Shown here piece after piece: positions 24,276 through 31,595 of a stretch of 47,988 bases of DNA. Source of the DNA: Bacteroidales bacterium (GTDB lineage: Bacteria; Bacteroidota; Bacteroidia; Bacteroidales; ML635J-15); the NCBI GenBank assembly GCA_017617125.1, contig JAFZWY010000028.1, positions 1-47,988 of the forward strand, read 5' to 3'. Under the pieces are notes generated by a model. The model saw only the letters and a program-made list of their open reading frames with translations. It had not been told where the DNA came from and ran no database searches. The position numbers and the translations under genes were made by a program. The first letter of the stretch is position 1; every line of letters starts with the position of its first letter.

Positions 24276-24349
24276 GCCAACAGGCTAGAAGGCTAAAAGG
24301 CTAACAGAAGGACAGGCCAACAGGCTAATAGACGAAAGCTAGTAGGCTA
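24274..24349. repeat. Octamer-period repeat AGGC(T/C)A
   Basis: AGGC(T/C)A occurs at 24274, 24282, 24290, 24298, 24314, 24322 and 24344, the first six in exact 8-base register. A 14-base segment, AGGCCAACAGGCTA, is duplicated at 24274 and 24314. It begins at the stop codon of the Rieske-like gene and fills most of the gap to the next gene. Confidence 0.8.
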
Positions 24350-24386
24350 ACAAGCCACAAGACTGTAAGACCGCATGACTGTTCGC

Positions 24387-25010
24387 CTACAAAATACCGA
24401 ACGAATATCCCTTAGATTTCATCAATTCGATAAACTGCGGCAATACCGCCAACGTGTTGTCCTTGCATTTTTCCTTGTCGTGGAAAACAACTACCGAACC
24501 TTCGCGCACCGACTTTTCCAACAAAGACATGATTGATTCTGGAGACCTGCTTACATCGTAGTCGTACGACATTACATCCCAGAACACAAACTTATATTTC
24601 CGCTTCAGCCTGCGGTAATGACGAAATGAGATGCGCCCGTACGGTGGACGAAACAGTTCCATCTCCGATACTGCCGACTTTTGCTCAACATCGACAAGCC
24701 ACTCCGAAGGTTTAGTTTTCAGTATATCTTTATGAGAATATGAATGATAACCGATGGCATGTCCTTCATCGGTGATTTTTTTCAACTGTTCTGGATTGGC
24801 ATCGGCATTCTGTCCACAGCAGAAAAAGGTAGCCTTCACGGAATAGCGGTCGAGAATTGCAAGAATCTGCTCGGTGACATCGGGCGTTGGCCCGTCGTCG
24901 AAGGTAATATAGACGACTTTGCCCATACCTTTTACTCTCCGTATTCCTTTGAGGAACGGATTTGGGAATCGAGTGAGTAGGGTTCTGGACATATAATCTT
25001 TATTAATCAT
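24387..25010 (-). CDS. Polysaccharide deacetylase (NodB homology)
   Basis: A 207-residue carbohydrate esterase family 4 enzyme predicted to remove N- or O-acetyl groups from an envelope polysaccharide. All five family motifs are visible: TFDDGPTP (Asp 38, Asp 39), the metal-binding HSYSH at residues 89-93, RPPYG at 121-125, FWDVMSYD, and VVVFHD near the C-terminus with the catalytic His. No signal peptide is evident, but the short hydrophobic/basic N-terminus (LLTRFPNPFLKGIRR) may associate with membranes. An ATG at 24992, six codons in, is an alternative start. It is probably transcribed alone. Substrate unknown. Confidence 0.92.
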   Translation of the reverse strand: MINKDYMSRTLLTRFPNPFLKGIRRVKGMGKVVYITFDDGPTPDVTEQILAILDRYSVKATFFCCGQNADANPEQLKKITDEGHAIGYHSYSHKDILKTKPSEWLVDVEQKSAVSEMELFRPPYGRISFRHYRRLKRKYKFVFWDVMSYDYDVSRSPESIMSLLEKSVREGSVVVFHDKEKCKDNTLAVLPQFIELMKSKGYSFGIL

Positions 25011-25015
25011 TTACA

Positions 25016-25091
25016 CTTCGACTACGCTTACTTCGACAAGCTCAGCACGTCGCAGTGAGCGAAGCTCAGGGGGCGTCTCAGGGAGCGAAGC
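25016..25091. repeat. CTTCGACAAGCTCAGC-type dispersed repeat
   Basis: CTTCGACTACGCT and CTTCGACAAGCTCAGC stand in tandem, followed by inverted counterparts GAGCGAAGCTCAGG and GGGAGCGAAGC. I recall this motif as a frequent intergenic repeat in Bacteroidota. A related stretch lies at 33551-33628. Confidence 0.65.
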
Positions 25092-25106
25092 TATACAAGC
25101 GAAATA

Positions 25107-25868
25107 TTATTCTATTTCGATTTGGTACGGGCAATGGTCTGACATCTGCACTTCGGGGAAGATTTTTGCTGACTTCAGTCTTGGTGCCAACGGTTCCGAA
25201 ACCATCTGGTAGTCGATACGCCAACCCAAGTTCTTGGCCTTTGCTCCACTGCGGTAGCTCCACCAAGTATATTGTTCGGCTTCGGTATTGAACACACGCA
25301 ACGAATCGACAAAACCGCTGGCAAGGAAGTTTGTTATCCACTCGCGTTCCTCGGGCAAGAATCCCGAAACGCCCTTCTTGTTCTGCGGGTTGCTGATATC
25401 GATTTCCTTGTGGCAGATGTTGTAGTCGCCAGCGAGGATTATGTTGGGGCGCTCTTTCTTCAGTTTGTCTATAAACTCCTGTACTGCAGCAAGATACTTC
25501 ATCTTCACATCCTGACGCACATCGCCCATAGTACCCGACGGAAAATAGGAGTCAATAATTGTAACATCACCAAAATCAACGCGTAAAAGGCGACCTTCGG
25601 CATCAAATTCGGGAATTCCAATGCCTGCCTTCACAAAGTCTGGTTCCTTTTTCGCAAAGATTGCAACACCGCTATAGCCTTTCTTTTCGGCAGAAAAGAT
25701 GTAGGAATTATACCCCATCTCCTTAAATTTCAATATGTCTATCTGGTCGGGCTGAGCCTTGGTCTCCTGCACGCACAACACATCGGGCGACTGAGCTTCG
25801 ACCCATTCGTACAAGCCTTTTGCTATCGCAGAACGAATTCCGTTGAGATTGAATGTTATTATTTTCAT
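25107..25868 (-). CDS. xth: Exodeoxyribonuclease III / AP endonuclease
   Basis: A 253-residue exonuclease III family enzyme that cleaves abasic sites during base excision repair. Catalytic motifs are FNLNGIRSA (Asn 7), QETKAQ (metal-binding Glu near 36), SYFPSG (Tyr), LAGDYNICH (Asp/Asn), LGWRIDYQMVS (Asp) and SDHCPY (His). Size and order are standard. A TATTTTTG box at 25933-25940 upstream gives a leader of about 58 bases that contains an octamer repeat. The downstream region carries dispersed repeats and no terminator hairpin was seen. Confidence 0.96.
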   Translation of the reverse strand: MKIITFNLNGIRSAIAKGLYEWVEAQSPDVLCVQETKAQPDQIDILKFKEMGYNSYIFSAEKKGYSGVAIFAKKEPDFVKAGIGIPEFDAEGRLLRVDFGDVTIIDSYFPSGTMGDVRQDVKMKYLAAVQEFIDKLKKERPNIILAGDYNICHKEIDISNPQNKKGVSGFLPEEREWITNFLASGFVDSLRVFNTEAEQYTWWSYRSGAKAKNLGWRIDYQMVSEPLAPRLKSAKIFPEVQMSDHCPYQIEIE

Positions 25869-25896
25869 ACCTATTATTATATATTTCTATTCAAAA

Positions 25897-25923
25897 ATTT
25901 GAAGATTTGAAGATTTGAAGATT
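25897..25923. repeat. Octamer tandem repeat ATTTGAAG x3
   Basis: Three perfect ATTTGAAG units at 25897, 25905 and 25913, followed by a partial unit. They lie in the probable xth leader. The same octamer occurs once at 7731. Confidence 0.85.
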
Positions 25924-25932
25924 ACGATTGCA

Positions 25933-25940
25933 CAAAAATA
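25933..25940 (-). promoter_or_regulatory. Putative -7 box for xth
   Basis: TATTTTTG on the minus strand matches TAnnTTTG and lies 65 bases upstream of the xth ATG. Confidence 0.4.
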
Positions 25941-25952
25941 TGAAATTACAAA

Positions 25953-26522
25953 TCAAAACACATACACCATCTTCACATATTTTGAACCGAAGGCAAAAAA
26001 TTCATCCTTCGGGACAAAGCCGAGCTGCTGATAATATTCCGACAACCTCGTATGCGACTTTTCCACAAGGAGAGCAAAATGTTTTATTCCAAATGTTTTT
26101 CCGCGTTCAATAGCAGCCTTCATCAAAAGAAGACCAATGCCTTTCCCCCTATTCTCTCGCTTTATAGCCATACAGTCGAGATAATACTCACCAGGACCAG
26201 TTTCCATAGGATTACCACGCAGGTCGAGGCCACTTTCTTCGTACAGAATATCGAATGTTCGCTTACGCAATGCAGCATAATTGCTTCCGTCGTAGGATAT
26301 TATACAGCCCACGACCTCGTTGCCGACCTCCGCAACCAAGGTATTTGCCACGCTGTAAAGACGTTTTTCGTCGGAAGCGGCGACTTCAAGATTTTTTACC
26401 GATGCCATCATACCTGATGGCACTTCTGCATCAATATCAAGTATCTCCATAGCCGCCAGCACGCACCGTGCAATTATCGGAGCATCGGATTCGATGGCTG
26501 GACGTATATTTATATCGAACAT
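25953..26522 (-). CDS. GNAT-family N-acetyltransferase
   Basis: From the ATG at 26522 the protein has 189 residues and begins FDINIRPAIESDAPII, the usual GNAT opening. The acetyl-CoA-binding motif A is LDCMAIKRENRGKGIGLLLM (Arg/Gln-x-x-Gly-x-Gly type, about residues 116-135), followed by ALLVEKSHTRLSEYYQQLGF typical of the final strands. It transfers an acetyl group from acetyl-CoA to an unknown amine. A longer reading frame to 26576 was rejected because a TATATTTG promoter box (26545-26552) lies inside it. It is close to xth on the same strand. Confidence 0.9.
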   Translation of the reverse strand: MFDINIRPAIESDAPIIARCVLAAMEILDIDAEVPSGMMASVKNLEVAASDEKRLYSVANTLVAEVGNEVVGCIISYDGSNYAALRKRTFDILYEESGLDLRGNPMETGPGEYYLDCMAIKRENRGKGIGLLLMKAAIERGKTFGIKHFALLVEKSHTRLSEYYQQLGFVPKDEFFAFGSKYVKMVYVF

Positions 26523-26544
26523 ATTGTTACAAATTGAAATATTG

Positions 26545-26552
26545 CAAATATA
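26545..26552 (-). promoter_or_regulatory. Putative -7 box for the GNAT gene
   Basis: TATATTTG on the minus strand, 23 bases upstream of the ATG at 26522. It decides the start codon choice. Confidence 0.55.
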
Positions 26553-26627
26553 ACAAATGGATAAAATATTTTTCATGCCAGCACGTTTTTAACAATATAT
26601 TGTTTCATAAGTTTAATATTACCATAT

Positions 26628-26657
26628 TTTGGCGGTCGACGTAAAAAACTATATTTG
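26628..26657 (+). promoter_or_regulatory. Promoter of the TlpA-like gene
   Basis: TTTG at 26628-26631 and TATATTTG at 26650-26657, separated by 18 bases, match both elements of the Bacteroidota promoter. The ATG follows 12 bases after the -7 box. Confidence 0.7.
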
Positions 26658-26668
26658 CACCTTAAAAC

Positions 26669-28099
26669 ATGAACTCTATGTTTAGATACATTAGGAATAT
26701 TCTGCTGAGTACGCTCTTGCTGCTAGCGCTTGCAACAGCCGATGCGTACGGCACGCACGTGTACGGAACTGCCAAGGAATACGCAGGCAGCGAACTTATA
26801 TTCTACCGCTATCAGGACAGGATAACATATATAAACGAAGAAGTCTTCAGACTTAAAATAGATGAAGATGGCAATTTTGAGGCGGAATTCGGCATCGACC
26901 GAATTACCTATATTTTTGCCGAATTTGGTGTCTACTACGTATACTTCTACGCCGAACCAGACGGCAACTACGAACTTTTGCTGCCCGAATACATAGACAG
27001 AACCGACGGAGACCTATTAAACCCTTATTTCGAACCGACCGAAATACAGATCGGAATAAAGAATATGAAAAACACCGACCTCAACTATCTCATAATGGAC
27101 TTCGACTACTATTACAACCGCTACTACGACCTAAAAATGGAAGAACTATACATAAACGGGCTGAAGTCGGATGTAGATACTTTCATAAACAACATAAACG
27201 CACGCTACAAAAAATACGACAACCCTTATTTCCAGCAGTATCGTCGTTACCGAATTGCAGCACTCAAAAATATGGTCACCAAGAGTGAATATGAGTCGGC
27301 ACTGGTATATTCTTATTATTCAAACAAGGAAATACTTTACGATAATCCGGCATATATGGACCTTTTCAACTCCATATACCACAACTATTTCGACAACTAT
27401 CTGGTTTCACCGGGCGGAGCCGACCTTTACAGAGTAATAACCTACGGACATAGTATCTCTCTGCTGCACAAACTTATAGGATCTAATCCCAAGCATAAGC
27501 GTAAACAATTCCGTGAACTTGTGATGCTTAAGGGAATAAACGATGCCTTCGGCAACGACAACCTGCAATGGCTACCACTGCTTCTAACACTCGACTCATT
27601 GTACATCACAACCGAATATCCAATCCACCAACAGATTGCGCAGAACATAGCCGACAATTCGCTCACAATGGCAAAAGGCACTGTTGCCTTGCCATTCTCA
27701 CTGCCAGACACTTTGGACAACATGATGTCGATCGAAGATTTCCGTGGCAAATACCTCTACCTACAATTTGCCAACACTCAGTCGTACACTTCGGCTGCCG
27801 AATTCGACGTGCTCAAGCGAATATATGACCGTTACAAAGGTCTTTGCCTATTTGTAACCATCCTTACCGACACCGACATTGACAAGGCCAAGAAATACAT
27901 AGCCCAGAAGTCACTAAAATGGACATTCCTTTTTGCCAAACCAAATGACAAAGTACTGTCGGACTACAAAGTGACAGCATTCCCCACTTATTATCTTATC
28001 GACCCATATGGAATGCTTGTTATGTCACCAGCACCATCTCCGTCCGAAAATATCGAAAAGTATCTTTTTAAGATAATCGAAAACCGAAAGAAGAAATAA
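26669..28099 (+). CDS. Secreted TlpA/thioredoxin-like protein lacking the CxxC active site
   Basis: A 476-residue protein with a signal peptide (cut near residue 28, ADAYG). Residues about 30-120 are beta-rich, like the N-terminal domain of Bacteroidota thiol-disulfide proteins (DUF4369-like). A Tyr/Asn-rich helical middle spans about 130-330. The C-terminal 140 residues follow a TlpA/thioredoxin fold: FSLPDTLDNMMSIEDFRGKYLYLQF, then FANTQSYTSAAEF where WCxxC normally stands, and VTAFPTYYLIDPYG with the cis-Pro loop kept (motifs quoted in part). With no cysteines at the active site it cannot act as an oxidoreductase and may be a binding or scaffolding protein. A second ATG (codon 4) is a possible start. 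A shared terminator follows. Confidence 0.85.
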   Translation: MNSMFRYIRNILLSTLLLLALATADAYGTHVYGTAKEYAGSELIFYRYQDRITYINEEVFRLKIDEDGNFEAEFGIDRITYIFAEFGVYYVYFYAEPDGNYELLLPEYIDRTDGDLLNPYFEPTEIQIGIKNMKNTDLNYLIMDFDYYYNRYYDLKMEELYINGLKSDVDTFINNINARYKKYDNPYFQQYRRYRIAALKNMVTKSEYESALVYSYYSNKEILYDNPAYMDLFNSIYHNYFDNYLVSPGGADLYRVITYGHSISLLHKLIGSNPKHKRKQFRELVMLKGINDAFGNDNLQWLPLLLTLDSLYITTEYPIHQQIAQNIADNSLTMAKGTVALPFSLPDTLDNMMSIEDFRGKYLYLQFANTQSYTSAAEFDVLKRIYDRYKGLCLFVTILTDTDIDKAKKYIAQKSLKWTFLFAKPNDKVLSDYKVTAFPTYYLIDPYGMLVMSPAPSPSENIEKYLFKIIENRKKK

Positions 28100-28130
28100 A
28101 AAAAGAGCGGAAAAATTTCCGCTCTTTCTA
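28100..28130. terminator. Bidirectional terminator between convergent genes
   Basis: AAAGAGCGGAAA and TTTCCGCTCTTT form a perfect 12-base stem with an AA loop (28101-28126), flanked by A-runs and T-rich sequence. It serves the plus gene ending at 28099 and the minus gene ending at 28149. Confidence 0.88.
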
Positions 28131-28148
28131 TTTTATCAAAACTGGTTT

Positions 28149-28709
28149 TTAGTGGAAAATGTATCTTACACCAAGTGCAACACCCCAACCGAAATACCTA
28201 TAGTAATCGTGTTCTGGAGCATAGTGGCCTAACAGGTAGAAGTGTGCCATCGGTCTTAAATCCAAGCTTAATACTAATGGAACATCAAGGTCTGTCAAGA
28301 AGTCGTATTCAAGACCAATCTGTGCGCCAACGCCTAAAGAAATATCTGAATTTTGTGAGTCGGCAATAAGGAAATTTACCTGTGCAGCAGGACCTACAAA
28401 CCAGTTGAAGCCCGAAACTATGTTCCAGTGCCACTGATACGAACCAGTAAAGCCTAAAAACAAGCCATGACGCAAATCATCAGGATAACCAGGCACGTGA
28501 TGCCAATATCTTGTACTAGCAACGCCCAAATCAAGTTCCCATCTGTTATCTGCATCCACCTTCGTCAAATACGAAAGTTCTGCACCAAAAAAATCACCAC
28601 CACCTAATCTCACGCCGAGAGCTCCATTGTCGTTCTGTGCGCTTACATGTTGAGCCGAGCAAAAAGCCAATGCTACAGCAGCAACCATAATAACTAATAA
28701 CTTCTTCAT
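28149..28709 (-). CDS. Small outer-membrane beta-barrel protein
   Basis: A 186-residue protein with a signal peptide (cut after VSAQ, about residue 25) followed by alternating amphipathic strands and a C-terminal aromatic end (GVALGVRYIFH), typical of 8-stranded barrels of the OmpA/OprF N-terminal or outer membrane beta-barrel families. Ligand or role unknown. The start is well supported, with a TATTTTTG box at 28769-28776 some 60 bases upstream. It is convergent with the TlpA-like gene and shares its terminator. Confidence 0.85.
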   Translation of the reverse strand: MKKLLVIMVAAVALAFCSAQHVSAQNDNGALGVRLGGGDFFGAELSYLTKVDADNRWELDLGVASTRYWHHVPGYPDDLRHGLFLGFTGSYQWHWNIVSGFNWFVGPAAQVNFLIADSQNSDISLGVGAQIGLEYDFLTDLDVPLVLSLDLRPMAHFYLLGHYAPEHDYYRYFGWGVALGVRYIFH

Positions 28710-28768
28710 AGTCTTTTTTTTTAATTAATACTAATAAAACACAACATCCACTCTGGAATGTTAGGCGT

Positions 28769-28776
28769 CAAAAATA
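28769..28776 (-). promoter_or_regulatory. Putative -7 box for the small barrel gene
   Basis: TATTTTTG on the minus strand matches TAnnTTTG, 60 bases upstream of the ATG at 28709. Confidence 0.45.
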
Positions 28777-28819
28777 CTACAATTGATTTTATCAATTTGT
28801 TTCTTGAATAAAAAAAATA

Positions 28820-30952
28820 TTAACCATCGATTGTGACAATAAACGCGCCATCATTTCTAACATCATGAATATCATATTCCGACATCGAATTTTCGGCAGC
28901 CCATGCCTCACACCTCGACATGCTATTTGAACTTGCCACTATTATCTTCTTGAAATTGAAATGTTCTGCGACCTCCTCAAGCGTAACCTGCGGACTATCA
29001 GCAAGAACAACATAATCGACATCTACCTTTCCGAATTTTTCATCTTCTATAGGCATATAGTTGTCATCAAGCACATAAAGCCTTAGCCCATCATAATCTA
29101 TAAACTTGTGCTTGAAAAACACCTTGCGGTTGTCGATTGTGGTGATCGTCGAAAGCAAATTCTCCCTTCCCGACGACAGGTTCACATACTTTTCTCGGTC
29201 GAGACCTTTCTTTAACCAATTGTTCTTTGCTGTAAACTCAATCTTCTCGGGCTGAACCGAATCGAGATTTGCAAACATTATGTTGTCGGTGCCGTCGATT
29301 ATATTTATTGCAGTGGTCTTGCTAATGTTATACACCACCAATGTTTTCTGCGAGCTTGACTCAAACGACTGCCACAGGTTGGTAGCAGCAAGGATAACAC
29401 ATATTGCCACCGCAGCAAACAAATGCTTGTAGCGTTTCGTAAAGAAGAAAAATGTGACGAACAGAATTATTACTGCAAAAAGCATAATAACCTGCGGCAT
29501 ATCAAGATAAATGTCCTGCATTGTCGAGAACGGAAGACCTTCGATTGTCAGGCAAGCGTAGTTCATCGCCTTTGCTAGCCACGACAGGCAATATGCAACA
29601 GCCGTTGAAACGTATGGAATCCACGACACCGCAAAGAAAATGAAGCATGTCCATATTGCAATAGTCGAAATTGGAATCATGACGTAGTTGGTGAGCAGGA
29701 AATAATTGGAAAACTGATGGAAATAGTAAAAGCACAGTGGCATTGTTGCCAGTTGTGCAGCCACCGAAACAGTTGTGAGCGACCATATCCAGTCGAGGAC
29801 TTTGTTCTTGACCTCGAAAATTGCATACAATCTTGGCTGCAATATGATGATGCCGATTACCGCCGAATATGAAAGTTGGAAACCAACATTCACAAGGTTG
29901 TACGGATTTATCACAAGCAGTATGAACATGCTTGCGAAAACCGCATTTAGCGAACCGGGACTGTTCTTCTGCAACTTGCCCAGCGACATCAGCGAAAACA
30001 TCAGCGAGGCACGCGACACCGACGGCGACAAGCCAGTAAACAGAGCATACAACCAAATGAGCGAGATGGTAAGTAAGACTTTCAGCCAGTTGAGCTTATC
30101 GTTTTTGATAAACGACAGCAGAAAGACAATGATGCCGTAAATTATACCTACGTGCAAACCCGAAACCGCCAGAATGTGCATCGCTCCTGCCGACGAATAA
30201 GCATGGCGGATTTCGTCGCTAAGGATGTCGCTGTAGCCCATAGTCATTGCCGACATAACACCCAGTTCGTCGTCCGACAGACCGAAATCGCATAGCAGTC
30301 CAACGAGTTTCATACGCAGACGCGAAAGTTTTGGGCGGAAGCCAATTGCCTCATCGTCGACAAGCCGCCAGTCGTCGCCAGCTAGGTAATCGGAACTGAA
30401 AATCATGTTGTAGGCAAGGTACTTGCGATAGTCGAATTCCTCAGGATTACCTTTGTTTTCTATTCCAGACAATTCGGGACTAAAAACTATCCTGTCGCCC
30501 GTGCGCAAAAGCACCGATGCCGAATCTTTTTCCAGATACAGCAGGGTACGTCCCGAAGTTTCAATCCACTCGTCGCCGTCCCTTATTGCCGAAACCTCGA
30601 TTTCGAGCGAAACGTTATTCTCCTTTATCTTCGGATCGTCGGCAACCTCGCCAATAACAAAACCCTTGTAGCCGGCAAGCGTGTCCTTTGCCTCGCCTTC
30701 CACGTTGAACGAAGCCAGAAGCAATCCTGCAGCAACAAGGAAAACATTGACAGAAATGCCAGAGACAAGCGTCAAGCTATATTTGGGAATATGCTTGAAA
30801 ACGATAAAACTAGCAGCAGAAATACCAAGCAAAAACCAGCCCACCCATTGAGGTACAGGCAAAAACAATGCCGCCACAATTCCAACAATCAGCGGAATTG
30901 TCAACCTAACGAACGGATATCGCCTTATTTCCTCTGCGAAGGATAATGTCAT
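28820..30952 (-). CDS. comEC: ComEC/Rec2-family DNA uptake channel protein
   Basis: A 710-residue inner-membrane protein predicted to carry single-stranded DNA across the membrane during natural transformation. The N-terminal part has about three membrane helices and a soluble OB-like insert (ETSGRTLLYLEK, RTGDRIVFSP; DUF4131-like region). The competence domain is marked by GAMHILAVSGLHVGIIYGI at about residues 230-248, TGLSPSVSRASLMFSL and VGFQLSYSAVIGIIIL. The final 180 residues (about 530-710) are soluble but lack the HxHxDH motif of the metallo-beta-lactamase domain present in Bacillus ComEC, as is common in this phylum. The start overlaps the upstream TPR lipoprotein by four bases (ATGA). 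Confidence 0.9.
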   Translation of the reverse strand: MTLSFAEEIRRYPFVRLTIPLIVGIVAALFLPVPQWVGWFLLGISAASFIVFKHIPKYSLTLVSGISVNVFLVAAGLLLASFNVEGEAKDTLAGYKGFVIGEVADDPKIKENNVSLEIEVSAIRDGDEWIETSGRTLLYLEKDSASVLLRTGDRIVFSPELSGIENKGNPEEFDYRKYLAYNMIFSSDYLAGDDWRLVDDEAIGFRPKLSRLRMKLVGLLCDFGLSDDELGVMSAMTMGYSDILSDEIRHAYSSAGAMHILAVSGLHVGIIYGIIVFLLSFIKNDKLNWLKVLLTISLIWLYALFTGLSPSVSRASLMFSLMSLGKLQKNSPGSLNAVFASMFILLVINPYNLVNVGFQLSYSAVIGIIILQPRLYAIFEVKNKVLDWIWSLTTVSVAAQLATMPLCFYYFHQFSNYFLLTNYVMIPISTIAIWTCFIFFAVSWIPYVSTAVAYCLSWLAKAMNYACLTIEGLPFSTMQDIYLDMPQVIMLFAVIILFVTFFFFTKRYKHLFAAVAICVILAATNLWQSFESSSQKTLVVYNISKTTAINIIDGTDNIMFANLDSVQPEKIEFTAKNNWLKKGLDREKYVNLSSGRENLLSTITTIDNRKVFFKHKFIDYDGLRLYVLDDNYMPIEDEKFGKVDVDYVVLADSPQVTLEEVAEHFNFKKIIVASSNSMSRCEAWAAENSMSEYDIHDVRNDGAFIVTIDG

Positions 30953-31488
30953 TCCTTGCTAAGCTTTTCAAGCACCTTTATCAATTCTTCGTCCGACATA
31001 CCAAGAAACATAAGCGATGAATTTGCTGCTTCAGCAAGTTCATGGTCGGGATAGTCGGCAATGAATTTTTCGTAATACTGACGAGCCTTCTCCTGATTTT
31101 TAAGATTGTTTTCGTAGATGTATGCCTTCTTGAATATGGCAATCGGATAATTCTTATAGTTCTTGTAGTTTTCCTCGATTCGTGTCAAGTATGTTATTGC
31201 ATTGTTAGGCTGATTTGCATTTTCGCTTATTTCGGCTGCGCGGAAAAGATATTCGGGCGCTAGCGAATCAGCAGTGTATTTGTCGGCATACTCGGCGTAC
31301 ATGCGCACCATCTCGATTGCCTTGTCCTTGTCGATAGCTTCGGTTTTGTCCTTGTACAGTTCTGCTTCCTTGGCAGTGATTTCGTCGTACAGTTTTTCCT
31401 GCTCGGTCTTTTCGTGCTTGCAACCTGCCAAAAGGCATAGTACAAACGCAAGCAACAACAATCCGTTTCTGTGTAGATTAAGTTTCAT
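30949..31488 (-). CDS. TPR lipoprotein upstream of comEC
   Basis: From the ATG at 31488 the protein has 179 residues and a lipoprotein signal (LLLLAFVLCLLAGC, with the lipobox LAGC). The rest is helical with TPR-like pairs (AIEMVRMYAEYADKY, PEYLFRAAEISENA, NAITYLTRIEENYKNY, QEKARQYYEKFIADYPDHELA), reminiscent of BamD/YbgF-type outer-membrane TPR proteins, though shorter than BamD. The start was chosen because a TAGATTTG promoter box at 31509-31516 lies inside the longer frame. It is coupled to comEC by an ATGA overlap. A structural role near the uptake channel is possible but unproven. Confidence 0.85.
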   Translation of the reverse strand: MKLNLHRNGLLLLAFVLCLLAGCKHEKTEQEKLYDEITAKEAELYKDKTEAIDKDKAIEMVRMYAEYADKYTADSLAPEYLFRAAEISENANQPNNAITYLTRIEENYKNYKNYPIAIFKKAYIYENNLKNQEKARQYYEKFIADYPDHELAEAANSSLMFLGMSDEELIKVLEKLSKE

Positions 31489-31508
31489 TTCTATTGCGTT
31501 TAGAAATG

Positions 31509-31516
31509 CAAATCTA
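31509..31516 (-). promoter_or_regulatory. Putative -7 box for the TPR lipoprotein-comEC operon
   Basis: TAGATTTG on the minus strand, 20 bases upstream of the ATG at 31488. Confidence 0.55.
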
Positions 31517-31540
31517 ATGAAAATAACGGCCACAACAAAC

Positions 31541-31574
31541 AAAAAAAGGCGAAAGCATTACACTCTCGCCTTTA
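31541..31574 (-). terminator. Terminator of the TonB receptor/PKD protein operon
   Basis: AAAGGCGA and TCGCCTTT pair around a 13-base loop (31545-31552 and 31566-31573) and the minus strand continues with a T-run. It lies 22 bases after the stop of the 31596 gene. Confidence 0.8.
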
Positions 31575-31595
31575 ATATGAAATTATGACAATACC

